Below, in pieces: positions 51,693-60,266 of a DNA stretch of 64,000 nucleotides. The DNA comes from Desulfitobacterium sp050251735. GTDB lineage: Bacteria; Bacillota; Desulfitobacteriia; Desulfitobacteriales; Desulfitobacteriaceae. Every line of letters starts with the position of its first letter. Position 1 is the stretch's first letter. The position numbers and the translations under genes were made by a program. The stretch is from contig JBFWMF010000002.1 of the NCBI GenBank assembly GCA_050251735.1, positions 114,647 to 178,646 on the forward strand, written 5' to 3'. Under the pieces are notes generated by a model that saw only the letters and a list, made by a program, of their open reading frames with translations, had not been told where the DNA came from and ran no database searches.

Positions 51693-52673
51693 ATGAACCT
51701 AATTAATCGACCACGCAGATTAAGAAGCAGTGAAGCTATACGTAGAATGGTTCGGGAGAATCATGTTCGCATTGAGGACTTGATTTACCCGATGTTTGTC
51801 ATGTTCGGAGAGAAAAAGAAGATGCCCGTTTCCTCGATGCCCGGAGTGTATAATTACTCGCTAGATGAGTACCTACTGGCTCTAAAAGAGGTAGCTGAAG
51901 CAGGAATTCCGGCAATTCTACTCTTTGGTATTCCCGAGGTCAAGGATGAAGTCGGTACGGGGGCTTACGACCACCATGGTATCATTCAGGAAGCGGTTCG
52001 CTTAACCAAGCTTCATTATCCCAATCTTTATGTCATTACAGATGTTTGTCTATGCGAATACACTGATCATGGACACTGTGGAGTTATTCAAGAGGGGAAG
52101 GTTCTCAATGATCCTACCCTAAAATTGCTCGCTCAGACAGCAGTATCCCATGCTGAGGCCGGAGCAGATATGGTAGCTCCTTCCGATATGATGGATGGTC
52201 GAGTAGCGGCCATTCGTGAGGCTTTAGATCATGCCGGATATAGTCATATTCCTATTATGTCTTACTCGGCAAAATTTGCCTCAGCATTTTATGGGCCTTT
52301 TCGGGAAGCAGCCGGTTCAACTCCGCAATTTGGCGATCGTCGTACTTACCAGATGGATCCCCCTAACGGTAATGAAGCAATGCTGGAGACGGCTTTGGAT
52401 ATCGAAGAGGGAGCAGATATAATCATCGTCAAACCGGCCCTTGCCTATAGTGATATCACTTATCGAACGAAGGAGCAGTTCGGGCTGCCTATCGCAGCTT
52501 ATAATGTGAGCGGAGAGTATGCTATGGTAAAAGCCGCTGCTGAGAAGGGTTGGATTGACGAAAAGCGTATCGTCATGGAAAGTCTGATCAGCATGAAGCG
52601 AGCCGGGGCAGATCTTATCATCACCTACCATGCGCTTGATGCGGCACGCTGGATTAAGGAGGATCAGTTATGA
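51693..52673 (+). CDS. hemB: Porphobilinogen synthase (delta-aminolevulinate dehydratase)
   Basis: 326 residues from ATG at 51693 (GGATGGAGGGG upstream). The zinc-binding cysteines DVCLCEYTDHGHCG are near residue 120; the Schiff-base lysines are in SYSAKFASAFYGPFR and VKPALAYSD. It joins two aminolevulinate molecules to porphobilinogen. It is set inside the ahb genes and overlaps ahbD by 4 bases. Confidence 0.97.
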   Translation: MNLINRPRRLRSSEAIRRMVRENHVRIEDLIYPMFVMFGEKKKMPVSSMPGVYNYSLDEYLLALKEVAEAGIPAILLFGIPEVKDEVGTGAYDHHGIIQEAVRLTKLHYPNLYVITDVCLCEYTDHGHCGVIQEGKVLNDPTLKLLAQTAVSHAEAGADMVAPSDMMDGRVAAIREALDHAGYSHIPIMSYSAKFASAFYGPFREAAGSTPQFGDRRTYQMDPPNGNEAMLETALDIEEGADIIIVKPALAYSDITYRTKEQFGLPIAAYNVSGEYAMVKAAAEKGWIDEKRIVMESLISMKRAGADLIITYHALDAARWIKEDQL

Positions 52674-53668
52674 TTGTTTCCTGGAATACAACGAACGCCT
52701 GTAATATGTATTGCGATCATTGTTATCGAGATGCAGGTTGTAAGGCCGATGAGGAATTAAACACGAGTGAGGCTAAAACTCTTCTTGAGCAGATTGCTAA
52801 AGCAGGCTTTAAAATTATGATTTTTAGCGGTGGAGAGCCTCTGATGCGTCCTGATATTGTGGAGTTAGTAGCTCATGCCACGTCCTTGGGCTTGCGTCCG
52901 GTTTTTGGCACCAATGGGACATTGATTACCGTCGACATGGCTCGCCGTCTGAAAGAGGCCGGGGCTATGGGCATGGGAATTTCCTTGGATTCTTTATCCA
53001 TCGAAAAACACAATGAATTCCGCAAGTACCCTCGGGCTTGGGAAGAAGCTGTCCAAGGCATGCGCAACTGTCGTGAAGTAGGACTTCCTTTCCAAATCCA
53101 TACCACGGTGATGGATTGGAACCGCCATGAATTGGAAGCTATCACTGATTTTGCTGTGGCTGAAGGGGCTGTCGCCCATCATTTCTTTTTCCTTGTGCCG
53201 ACAGGAAGAGCAGTTTCCATCGAAGAGGAATCACTGCGGGCTGAGGAATATGAAGATGCCTTAACCCGTATTATGAAAAAGCAACAAGAGGTCGATATTG
53301 AGCTTAAGCCTACCTGTGCCCCTCAATTTATGCGGATTGCCAAGCAAATGGGGATTAATACTCGCTTTGGCCGAGGTTGCTTAGCCGGTACCTCTTATTG
53401 CATCATCAACCCTAAGGGCCAGGTACAGCCCTGTGCTTATCTTAATATACCCCTTGGCGATGTGCGCGAGACCCCCTTTGATGAGCTTTGGAAAAACCAT
53501 CAGGTACTTAATGAACTGCGCACCTTGGACTACAAAGGCGGCTGTGGGGTCTGTGAATACAAAAGAATTTGTGGAGGCTGTCGAGCCCGGGCTGCTTATT
53601 ATGAACAAGGAGATTATATGGCAGAAGAGCCCTGGTGCCTGTATCATGGGCGTAAGGGGGTAAAATAG
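52670..53668 (+). CDS. ahbD: AhbD-type radical SAM enzyme (NirJ2): haem synthase
   Basis: 332 residues from ATG 52670, overlapping the hemB stop. Radical-SAM motif CNMYCDHCYRDAGC near residue 11, then MIFSGGEPLMRPD; the C-terminal set CGVCEYKRICGGCRARA gives an auxiliary [4Fe-4S] cluster. AhbD converts the two propionates of Fe-coproporphyrin III to vinyls, giving haem b without oxygen or protoporphyrin. The next gene begins in the last base of its stop codon. Confidence 0.9.
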   Translation: MIVSWNTTNACNMYCDHCYRDAGCKADEELNTSEAKTLLEQIAKAGFKIMIFSGGEPLMRPDIVELVAHATSLGLRPVFGTNGTLITVDMARRLKEAGAMGMGISLDSLSIEKHNEFRKYPRAWEEAVQGMRNCREVGLPFQIHTTVMDWNRHELEAITDFAVAEGAVAHHFFFLVPTGRAVSIEEESLRAEEYEDALTRIMKKQQEVDIELKPTCAPQFMRIAKQMGINTRFGRGCLAGTSYCIINPKGQVQPCAYLNIPLGDVRETPFDELWKNHQVLNELRTLDYKGGCGVCEYKRICGGCRARAAYYEQGDYMAEEPWCLYHGRKGVK

Positions 53669-54732
53669 TGGATGCTCTCGACCGCGCTTTGCTGAATATC
53701 GTGCAAACTGATTTTCCTATTACAGCTCGTCCTTACGAGACTTTAGCCAATCTCACCGGGACCACAGAGCAAGAAGCGTGGCAAAGAATTCAATTTCTTC
53801 GTCGAGAGGGGATTATTCGTCGTTTGGGAGGGGTGTTTGACTCCCATCGTCTGGGGTATAAAAGTACTTTGTGTGCCGCTAAAGTGCAGGAGGATAAAAT
53901 TCAAATCCTCGCGGATTTGCTTATGGGAATACCTGGGGTCACTCATAATTACCTGCGGAACCACGCTTATAATATTTGGTTTACCCTCATCGCCCCTTCC
54001 CAAAGAGAAGTAGAGAAGACGCTCACGACCATCAAGGGGATAATTGGCACGGAAGAAGTATATTCATTACCGGCCCAGCGTTTGTTTAAGATTAGTGTAG
54101 ACTTTGATTTCAATTCCGAAGATGATGCTGAGGATAATGCCGACATGGCAAACAAAGGCGAGAAAGATGATCTTCAGCGAAATGCGGGAGCCGAGTCAGG
54201 GGAGGAATCTTTCACGAGTAGTCCTCGTGGTTCAGCAATACTCGAACCCTACCTTGTAGATGAAGCAGACAAATTGTTAATTCGGGAACTGCAGGGAAAT
54301 ATTCCCGAATCCTTGACGCCTTTCGCTGAGATAGCCGAAAGCTTAGCTTGGTCAGAAAATAAGGTACTGGAAAGGGTCGAGAGTTTGCAAAGAAACAAGG
54401 TGCTGCGCCGTTTTGGAGCTGTCCTTCGTCACCAGAAGGCCGGATTTACTGCTAATGCCATGGGCGTATGGCAGGTCCCTGAAGAAAAAGCGGAGGAGAT
54501 CGGAAAAATTATGGCCACCTTTCGCGAAGTAAGTCATTGTTATCAAAGACCAACTCTTGTTGATTGGCCTTATAACATGTTTACCATGATTCATGCTCGT
54601 TCGAAAGAGGAGTGTGGCGAAGTGATGGTGAATATTTCCCGAGCCACGGGAATCAAAGATTATTCGATGCTTTTTAGTATTAAAGAGTTGAAAAAGAGCA
54701 GCATGCAATACTATAGGGAAGAAGACGATTAG
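53668..54732 (+). CDS. ahbAB: Fused siroheme decarboxylase AhbA-AhbB
   Basis: 354 residues from GTG 53668. Two AsnC/Lrp-like halves are joined: residues 1-148 (MDALDRALLNIVQTDFPITA, ...HRLGYKSTLCAAKV, GVTHNYLRNHAYNIWFTLIA) and 190-354 (ADKLLIRELQGNIPESLTP, FREVSHCYQRPTLVDWPYNM). The linker (about 148-190) is acidic and Glu/Asp/Ser-rich. AhbA and AhbB together remove two carboxyls from siroheme; each half contributes active-site histidines. In many organisms they are separate genes. The Lrp resemblance is structural; a role as DNA-binding regulator is less likely here. Confidence 0.9.
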   Translation: MDALDRALLNIVQTDFPITARPYETLANLTGTTEQEAWQRIQFLRREGIIRRLGGVFDSHRLGYKSTLCAAKVQEDKIQILADLLMGIPGVTHNYLRNHAYNIWFTLIAPSQREVEKTLTTIKGIIGTEEVYSLPAQRLFKISVDFDFNSEDDAEDNADMANKGEKDDLQRNAGAESGEESFTSSPRGSAILEPYLVDEADKLLIRELQGNIPESLTPFAEIAESLAWSENKVLERVESLQRNKVLRRFGAVLRHQKAGFTANAMGVWQVPEEKAEEIGKIMATFREVSHCYQRPTLVDWPYNMFTMIHARSKEECGEVMVNISRATGIKDYSMLFSIKELKKSSMQYYREEDD

Positions 54733-54744
54733 GAGGGTTTAATC

Positions 54745-56037
54745 TTGAGTTTCCAAGACAAACGTAGTAAAGAAGCCTTTGCCCGGGCTAATCTTGTCCT
54801 GCCTGGTGGGGTGAATTCTCCGGTCAGGGCTTATAAATCCGTGGGGCGGGAGCCTGTGTTTATCGAACGCGGGCAGGGTGCAAGATTATGGGATATCGAC
54901 GGCAACTCCTACTTGGACTATGTTCTGTCTTGGGGTCCGTTGATTCTTGGACATGCCCATCCGGTGGTCGTCGAAGCAATTAAAACGGCTGCTGAACGTG
55001 GGACCAGCTATGGAGCTCCTACGGAAATTGAAACAGATCTTGCCGAAGAAGTGATCAAAGCGTTTCCTTCCATGGAGATGGTGCGAATGGTGAACTCCGG
55101 GACAGAGGCCACCATGAGTGCCTTGCGTCTAGCACGCGGCGTAACGGGACGGAATAAGATTGTAAAATTCGAAGGGTGTTATCATGGACACGGCGATTCC
55201 TTGCTGATTAAGGCCGGTAGTGGGGCCTTGACCTTTGGAGTGCCTACTTCCCCAGGTGTACCGGCCTCTATCGCCTCAGAGACCCTTTCTGCTCAATACA
55301 ATGATTTAGAAGGATTAGCAGAAATCTTTAAACTCTACGGGGAAGATATTGCAGCAGTGATTGTGGAGCCCGTCGCCGGCAATATGGGGGTTGTTTTGCC
55401 TCAACCTGGCTTCTTAGAAGGTTTACGTCGACTGACTCTAGAATATGGAAGTTTACTTATTCTTGATGAAGTCATGACAGGCTTTAGAGTGAGTTATGGG
55501 GGAGCTCAGGGACGATTCAATATCGATCCGGATTTAACTTGCTTAGGTAAAATTATCGGTGGAGGCTTACCGGTGGCAGCCTATGGCGGTAAAAGAAAAT
55601 ACATGGAGCAGGTAGCACCCAGTGGCCCTATTTATCAAGCTGGAACCTTATCCGGAAATCCTTTGGCCATGGCCGCCGGACTTGCTACTTTGCGGCTATT
55701 GCAAAAAGATGGGGTCTATGAGGAGCTGGAACGCAAGACCACCCGTTTGGCTGAGGGTTTACAAACTATTGCTCAAGAACTACAGCTACCGATCTGGGTA
55801 AATTCCGTCGGAGCCATGTTCTCTGCTTTCTTTACTAGTCAGCCGGTCATCGACTTTAAGAGTGCCTGTACCTCTGATAGTGAGCGCTTTGCAGCATTCT
55901 TTCGTGGAATGCTAGAAAAAGGAGTCTATTTAGCGCCAAGTCAATATGAAGCAGTATTCCTATCAACTGCTCACAGTGATGCTGATCTAGACTTTACCTT
56001 AGAACAGGCCAAGGATGTTCTTAAATCCTTGCGCTAG
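54745..56037 (+). CDS. hemL: Glutamate-1-semialdehyde 2,1-aminomutase
   Basis: 430 residues from TTG at 54745 (AGGAGGG upstream). Opening PGGVNSPVRAYKSVG and HGAP-type text FEGCYHGHGDSLL, with the PLP lysine in CLGKIIGGGLPVAAYGG and a DEVMTGFRVSYGG motif. It makes 5-aminolevulinate, completing the C5 route begun by hemA. It is 12 bp after ahbAB and 24 bp before the small cytochrome gene. Confidence 0.97.
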   Translation: MSFQDKRSKEAFARANLVLPGGVNSPVRAYKSVGREPVFIERGQGARLWDIDGNSYLDYVLSWGPLILGHAHPVVVEAIKTAAERGTSYGAPTEIETDLAEEVIKAFPSMEMVRMVNSGTEATMSALRLARGVTGRNKIVKFEGCYHGHGDSLLIKAGSGALTFGVPTSPGVPASIASETLSAQYNDLEGLAEIFKLYGEDIAAVIVEPVAGNMGVVLPQPGFLEGLRRLTLEYGSLLILDEVMTGFRVSYGGAQGRFNIDPDLTCLGKIIGGGLPVAAYGGKRKYMEQVAPSGPIYQAGTLSGNPLAMAAGLATLRLLQKDGVYEELERKTTRLAEGLQTIAQELQLPIWVNSVGAMFSAFFTSQPVIDFKSACTSDSERFAAFFRGMLEKGVYLAPSQYEAVFLSTAHSDADLDFTLEQAKDVLKSLR

Positions 56038-56061
56038 ACTCGCTTAAAGGAGATTGATTCA

Positions 56062-56346
56062 ATGGAAGGGAAGAAAGTACTAAGAGCACTGATTACTGTA
56101 GGTCTTTTGGTTGCCTTGATTACTGTCATTATCGTCTCCCAAGGCCATGATCCGAATAACCCGCATGCTTCAATTCCGAAGGAGGAGTGGCTTCGTGGGG
56201 AAAAGGGTCATGGATTTGCAGTGCTTAATAATCAAAATCCCCAAGAACAGTGTTATGAATGCCATGCAAAGCAAGGATTAGGTGGGAAGGCCTATTGCCA
56301 ATCTTGCCACGACCAATCCGGTGTGAATTATAATTTACCGGATTGA
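56062..56346 (+). CDS. Membrane-anchored dihaem c-type mini-cytochrome
   Basis: 94 residues from ATG at 56062 (AAAGGAG upstream). A single N-terminal membrane helix (about residues 8-28) is followed by an exported domain with two haem c sites, CYECH and CQSCH, only about 15 residues apart. Its small size, anchor and closely spaced haems suggest an electron carrier linked to the cell surface or quinol-oxidising enzymes. It lies at the end of the haem gene cluster, so haem supply, ResBC attachment and this acceptor are together. Not assigned to a named family. Confidence 0.88.
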   Translation: MEGKKVLRALITVGLLVALITVIIVSQGHDPNNPHASIPKEEWLRGEKGHGFAVLNNQNPQEQCYECHAKQGLGGKAYCQSCHDQSGVNYNLPD

Positions 56347-56409
56347 GCCTTCGATGCCTAGAAATATTAATTTTCAAACTAAGTTGCCAGTGTGTGAAGC
56401 AATAACAAT

Positions 56410-56461
56410 AAGAAACCGCCTGGAATTGCGTGGAATTACGTGATTCTTAGGCGGTTTCTTA
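56410..56461 (+). terminator. Hairpin ending the haem cluster
   Basis: AAGAAACCGCCT pairs with AGGCGGTTTCTT across a 27-base loop that contains two tandem copies of TGGAATT(G/A)CG. T-run weak. Confidence 0.65.
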
Positions 56462-56613
56462 CACTTAAGACCTTGACCGTATGTTAAGGGCTCATGGGCA
56501 ATAGGACAAGATTTGCGGAAGCGGGACTTCTTGATTAATATTTGGCAAAGCGTCACAGGGATTATGATTGTGGAATAATATGGAATATAATTTTGGCTGC
56601 GTGGGGGGATCTT

Positions 56614-57381
56614 ATGAAAACGGACGAAAGAATTCATTATCTAGATCGGCTCGAACAACTTAGAGGTTCAAAGGTATTAGTCTATTTTGCTTATACACCT
56701 CTGGACGATAGCATTCTGGTGCCCCTCTACGAGCAACTAAAAGTTATCGGTCATACTGAGAAAATTGATCTACTTTTGCACAGTTATGGAGGAGCGGTAG
56801 ACACTCCGTACAAGGTTGTCATGCTGGTTCGTGAATTTTGTAATGAGTTTGGAGTGATTGTTCCCTTTGTGGCCAAATCCGCGGCCTCAATGCTAGTTTT
56901 AGGTGCCGATGAGGTTGTAATGGGACCTTTCTCTGAGCTCGGGCCGATAGATCCACTCGTTAAGCATCCTGTATATAAGGATCTTTGGGTACCGGTCCAA
57001 GCCATACAGTATTGCATTGATTATCTGCAACGCTCTATCGAAGATAACCCTAACCCTGAGTTGGTTACCGGAATTATCACCCCGATGTTAAACAAGCTTG
57101 ATCCTTGGTTAATCGGCGACTATGAGAAGGCTCTCAAAGCCTCTCATCAATACGCAGAAGCACTTTTATCTCGGTATATGTTAAAGGAAACCCCCGAACT
57201 CGTTCCAATCGTTACGCAAGCTTTAACTGAAGGGTATTTCTCACATGGTTACCCCATCGGACGTCAAGAGGCCAAAGAATTAGGACTTAGGGTAACAGAA
57301 GCAGAGGGCGAGCTTTGGGATGTCATCTGGAGTTTATATCGAGGCTATGAAGAGCTTTTTAGTCATACAAGTGATGAGTGA
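56614..57381 (+). CDS. ClpP/SppA-fold serine protease (SDH-type)
   Basis: 255 residues from ATG at 56614 with GGGGGGAT upstream; the frame is open upstream without a site. The ClpP-like core is visible: LLLHSYGGAVDTPYKVVML, VPFVAKSAASMLVLGADEVV with the likely nucleophile Ser after AK, and MGPFSELGPIDPL. This set matches the 'serine dehydrogenase proteinase' (SDH) group of ClpP-fold proteins. No signal peptide. Its substrate is not known and no partner gene is next to it. Terminator downstream. Confidence 0.82.
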   Translation: MKTDERIHYLDRLEQLRGSKVLVYFAYTPLDDSILVPLYEQLKVIGHTEKIDLLLHSYGGAVDTPYKVVMLVREFCNEFGVIVPFVAKSAASMLVLGADEVVMGPFSELGPIDPLVKHPVYKDLWVPVQAIQYCIDYLQRSIEDNPNPELVTGIITPMLNKLDPWLIGDYEKALKASHQYAEALLSRYMLKETPELVPIVTQALTEGYFSHGYPIGRQEAKELGLRVTEAEGELWDVIWSLYRGYEELFSHTSDE

Positions 57382-57396
57382 GTTGCCTGTGAAGAG

Positions 57397-57420
57397 TGAG
57401 CCTAAAAGAGGCTCATTTTT
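57397..57420 (+). terminator. Terminator after the ClpP-fold protease
   Basis: TGAGCCT (57397-57403), loop, AGGCTCA (57409-57415), then TTTTTG. Confidence 0.85.
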
Positions 57421-57516
57421 GAAATATCCAATTAAATCATATTGAAAAAATGGGCATAATCATGTACGATAATTGGTAGAGAGATAATGTAATAATATTC
57501 ACGTACTCTTGGGTTT

Positions 57517-57564
57517 TTAAGATTTTGTTTTAGTTATTTGTTAAGATTTTGTTGTAGTTATTAG
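57517..57564 (+). repeat. Tandem 24-bp repeat in the tatA promoter
   Basis: TTAAGATTTTGTTTTAGTTA-TTTG (57517-57540) and TTAAGATTTTGTTGTAGTTA-TTAG (57541-57564) differ at two positions. The second copy carries the likely -35 element. Confidence 0.8.
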
Positions 57565-57576
57565 TTGTGGTATAGT
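57549..57576 (+). promoter_or_regulatory. Sigma-A-type promoter for tatA
   Basis: TTGTTG (57549-57554), 16-bp spacer, TATAGT (57571-57576), 20 bp before the ATG. It overlaps the tandem repeat. Confidence 0.5.
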
Positions 57577-57596
57577 GGGATTAGGGAGGTGTGGAG

Positions 57597-57788
57597 ATGC
57601 TTGTGACCTTTGGTATGGTAACCCCAACGGTGATGATTATTGTTTTAATTATTGCATTAGTAATTTTTGGACCTGGAAAGCTCCCTGAGTTAGGTAAAGC
57701 CTTAGGCAGAGGAATTTCTGAGTTTAAATCAGCAACCAATGGCGAAGAAGAAGAAAAGAAAGATAGTGTAGAAAGTAAGGAAGTTTAA
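57597..57788 (+). CDS. tatA: Twin-arginine translocase subunit TatA
   Basis: 63 residues from ATG 57597, with GGGAGG seven bases upstream; the in-frame GTG 57591 is too close to it. One membrane helix (PTVMIIVLIIALVIFGPGKL), hinge GPGKLPELGKALGRGISEF and a short charged tail. This is the pore-forming subunit type. It lies far from tatC (39082), which has a different TatA/B gene, so two Tat tail types exist in the window. Confidence 0.93.
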   Translation: MLVTFGMVTPTVMIIVLIIALVIFGPGKLPELGKALGRGISEFKSATNGEEEEKKDSVESKEV

Positions 57789-57830
57789 GAAGTTTAAGAT
57801 AAGAAGCCTTAGGTATTCTAGGAACGGGTA

Positions 57831-57868
57831 GGGCAGACAGCTAATCAAGCTGTCTGCCTTTGCTGTTT
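57831..57868 (+). terminator. Terminator after tatA
   Basis: GGCAGACAGCT pairs with AGCTGTCTGCC across AATCA, followed by TTTGCTGTTTTG. Confidence 0.85.
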
Positions 57869-58013
57869 TGTTTTATTTTTTGTTTTTGCGAGAAATGGGC
57901 CCAGTGATTAGGGGCTGGGGTACTGGTTAAACTAGCTATAGGATTAAGGGTTCGATCATAGCATGCAACTCAAATAGGGAGGACTGAATCGAATCCATTA
58001 AGGGAGTGTCTTC

Positions 58014-59078
58014 GTGGAGATCGCTAAGCAAGTATCTAATCCCCGGTTGATATATTCATTTGTTAAAACAGTGTTTCCTGAGGTGAAGACCCAGTTGCAA
58101 AATTGGGAGCACAGAGCAACCCTATGCCCAGATAAGGTATTGGCGGATCAAGCAATCGCCAGTATTAGGTATAAAGAATTTCACTGTCTAGGCGGTAGCA
58201 TTTATGCTTTGTATCCCGGTGTTAGAACCAAGGAGATCATTGAGTTTGTGGTGGCCTACCAAACCATCAGTGATTATCTGGATAATCTGGTCGATGCCTT
58301 AGAGATACAAGATGAAATAGCTTTTGGACAATTGCATCTGGCCATGACAGAAGCTTTGGATGCCAAAGCTGAGTGCTCGGATTATTACGCCTATTATCCA
58401 TATCATGAGGATGGTGGTTATCTTAAAGCGCTCGTCCAGACCTGTCAGCGGAGGGTGCGAGATCTGCCTTCCTATCCTAAAGTTAAGCCTCTCATGCTAG
58501 GGTTGGCAGAGCTTTATTCTATGCTTCAAACGACTAAGCACCTTCATCCATCTGTACGTGAAAAGAAAATGTTAAGCTGGTTGAATCAGCCTATGTGCAA
58601 TTATCCCGATCTATCTCCATGGGAGCTGGCGGCCGCAACGGGATCAACCTTAGGGATTTTTTATCTCTTTGCCCTTGCCTACAGTCCGGATTTAACTAAG
58701 AAGGAAGCGGAGCAAGCAAAGAATGCTTACTTCCCCTGGATTGCTGGGCTACATATACTCTTGGATTATTTTATCGACTTAGAAGAAGATAGAGAAACCT
58801 CTCAATTGAATTTTGTGGAGTATTATGCTTCACCAAGGGAGCGCGAAGAACGGCTGAAGCATTTTGTGGAAGTTTCCTCCTTGCAAGCAAAGGGATTGAA
58901 CTATCCCAAATTTCATGAAGCGATCGTTCAGGGATTATTAGCGATGTACCTATCTGATCCGAAAGGAAATTCCGAAGAATGTGCTCAGGTTACCGAGAGG
59001 TTGATTGGGGTTGGGGGGATGAAGGTCAGGATTCTCTATTGGATATGTAGCCAATTGCGTGGTAAGGGGAAGCTGTGA
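58014..59078 (+). CDS. YtpB-like (DUF2600) tetraprenyl cyclase / large terpene synthase
   Basis: 354 residues from GTG at 58014 (AAGGGAGTG upstream). The protein is all-helical, with two Asp-rich motifs, DYLDNLVDALE near residue 90 and HILLDYFIDLEED near 248, typical of class IB terpene synthases of the DUF2600 family, where Bacillus YtpB makes tetraprenyl-beta-curcumene. The gene ends 1 bp before the convergent polyprenyl synthase gene (59080), a possible supplier of its substrate. Product in this organism is unknown. Confidence 0.85.
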   Translation: MEIAKQVSNPRLIYSFVKTVFPEVKTQLQNWEHRATLCPDKVLADQAIASIRYKEFHCLGGSIYALYPGVRTKEIIEFVVAYQTISDYLDNLVDALEIQDEIAFGQLHLAMTEALDAKAECSDYYAYYPYHEDGGYLKALVQTCQRRVRDLPSYPKVKPLMLGLAELYSMLQTTKHLHPSVREKKMLSWLNQPMCNYPDLSPWELAAATGSTLGIFYLFALAYSPDLTKKEAEQAKNAYFPWIAGLHILLDYFIDLEEDRETSQLNFVEYYASPREREERLKHFVEVSSLQAKGLNYPKFHEAIVQGLLAMYLSDPKGNSEECAQVTERLIGVGGMKVRILYWICSQLRGKGKL

Positions 59079-59079
59079 A

Positions 59080-60111
59080 CTAAGCCTTACGATAAAGGAT
59101 AGTCTGAGTGAGCTTGATGAGGAAAGTTTTGGCCGATGAAGCGGGAAGAGAATTTAGGGAGGCTACCGCTGCCTGGGCACAATGCAAGGCCGCGCTAAAG
59201 GCCTCATCCAGTGCTTCTGATGAGATTAAAGCTTGAAGAATTCTTTCACTATCCCGGGGAGATAGCTCCTTTTTCTGGAGAATTTCTGCAGCCCAAGGAC
59301 CATAGAGGGGCTTTTCTAAAAGATAGATCATCGGTAAGGTGATATTGCCGTTACTAAGGTCGGCAGCCACGGGTTTCCCGGTAACATAGGGATTGCCGGT
59401 GAAATCCAGAATGTCGTCGATGATTTGATAAGCATAACCGAGATTCATTCCATAAAGGCCCATGGAATCAATATCTGTTTGACTGGCACCGGCACTGGCA
59501 GCACCGCAGGCACAACAGCTGGACAATAGGATTCCGGTTTTTTGAGCTATTCGGGTAAAGTATTGGCTAGAGTCAACTGTCAAATTAAAGTGGTCTGAAG
59601 CTTGTTGAACCTCCCCGTCACACATGGCCTGAATGGCATCCACAAGATAGGACATGCAGGTGTGCAGATGTTTATTCGCTAAGATGCGAAAGGCCTCGGC
59701 AAAGACATAATCACCTGCAAGAACAGCAATTTGATTTCCTTGCTGGGCATTGATTGTCTGGACCCCTCGCCTTAGCTCTGAAAAGTCAATGACATCATCA
59801 TGAATAAGAGAGGCCATATGGATTAATTCGGCAGCGACAGCGGCATCAATAATGGCTAAATTGAGAGTGCCAAAGCACTGAGCACTCTGAAGTGTTAACA
59901 GTGGTCTCAACCGCTTACCCCCTGAGGAGAGCAGTTGAAGACAGGAGTCTTTGATCGTGCTATCAGCTCGCTGAAAGGATTCTCGTAGCTTTTCTTCGAC
60001 AATGAGTAATTCGGGAAAAGAAATAACGGGATCAGAAGCTGGAGCTTCTACTCCCGTTAACGTCGAAGGCGAATCTGCGGAGGTTAAGGGTGTCATATCA
60101 AAAGAAGCCAA
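59080..60111 (-). CDS. Polyprenyl diphosphate synthase, second copy
   Basis: 343 residues from TTG at 60111 (AAAGGA upstream on the minus strand); ATG at 60096 is a possible later start. FARM LIHDDVIDFS and SARM QIIDDILDFTG are intact; GGKRLRPLLTLQ and GDYVFAEAFRIL also fit. It belongs to the same superfamily as 40273 but is not a close copy. The first 40 residues are Ser/Thr/Pro-rich and unlike the core. Next to a YtpB-like cyclase and convergent with it, which suggests a role in sesquarterpene or specialised terpenoid supply; a quinone role is the alternative. Confidence 0.87.
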   Translation of the reverse strand: MASFDMTPLTSADSPSTLTGVEAPASDPVISFPELLIVEEKLRESFQRADSTIKDSCLQLLSSGGKRLRPLLTLQSAQCFGTLNLAIIDAAVAAELIHMASLIHDDVIDFSELRRGVQTINAQQGNQIAVLAGDYVFAEAFRILANKHLHTCMSYLVDAIQAMCDGEVQQASDHFNLTVDSSQYFTRIAQKTGILLSSCCACGAASAGASQTDIDSMGLYGMNLGYAYQIIDDILDFTGNPYVTGKPVAADLSNGNITLPMIYLLEKPLYGPWAAEILQKKELSPRDSERILQALISSEALDEAFSAALHCAQAAVASLNSLPASSAKTFLIKLTQTILYRKA

Positions 60112-60199
60112 TGAAATCAGTCCTTTGCGTATTCTTTTTATTAGTATTCCATGGCTGAGTAAAAGGATACGTGAAAGGCGATTCCAGTCTAGAATATCC

Positions 60200-60228
60200 T
60201 TGAACGGATACTCTTTCTAGGCTATACT
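60200..60228 (+). promoter_or_regulatory. Sigma-A promoter for the SDR gene
   Basis: TTGAAC (60200-60205), 17-bp spacer, TATACT (60223-60228), 39 bp before the ATG. It lies between divergent genes. Confidence 0.65.
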
Positions 60229-60266
60229 GGAAAATAAGCTCTTGATAGCGAACTAAGGAGGTACAG

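Noticed and set aside
53668..54732. AhbA-AhbB fusion considered as two fused Lrp/AsnC transcription regulators
   Set aside because: Placement between ahbD and hemL and the siroheme decarboxylase motifs (HNYLRNHAYN, CYQRPTLVDWPYN) favour the enzyme.
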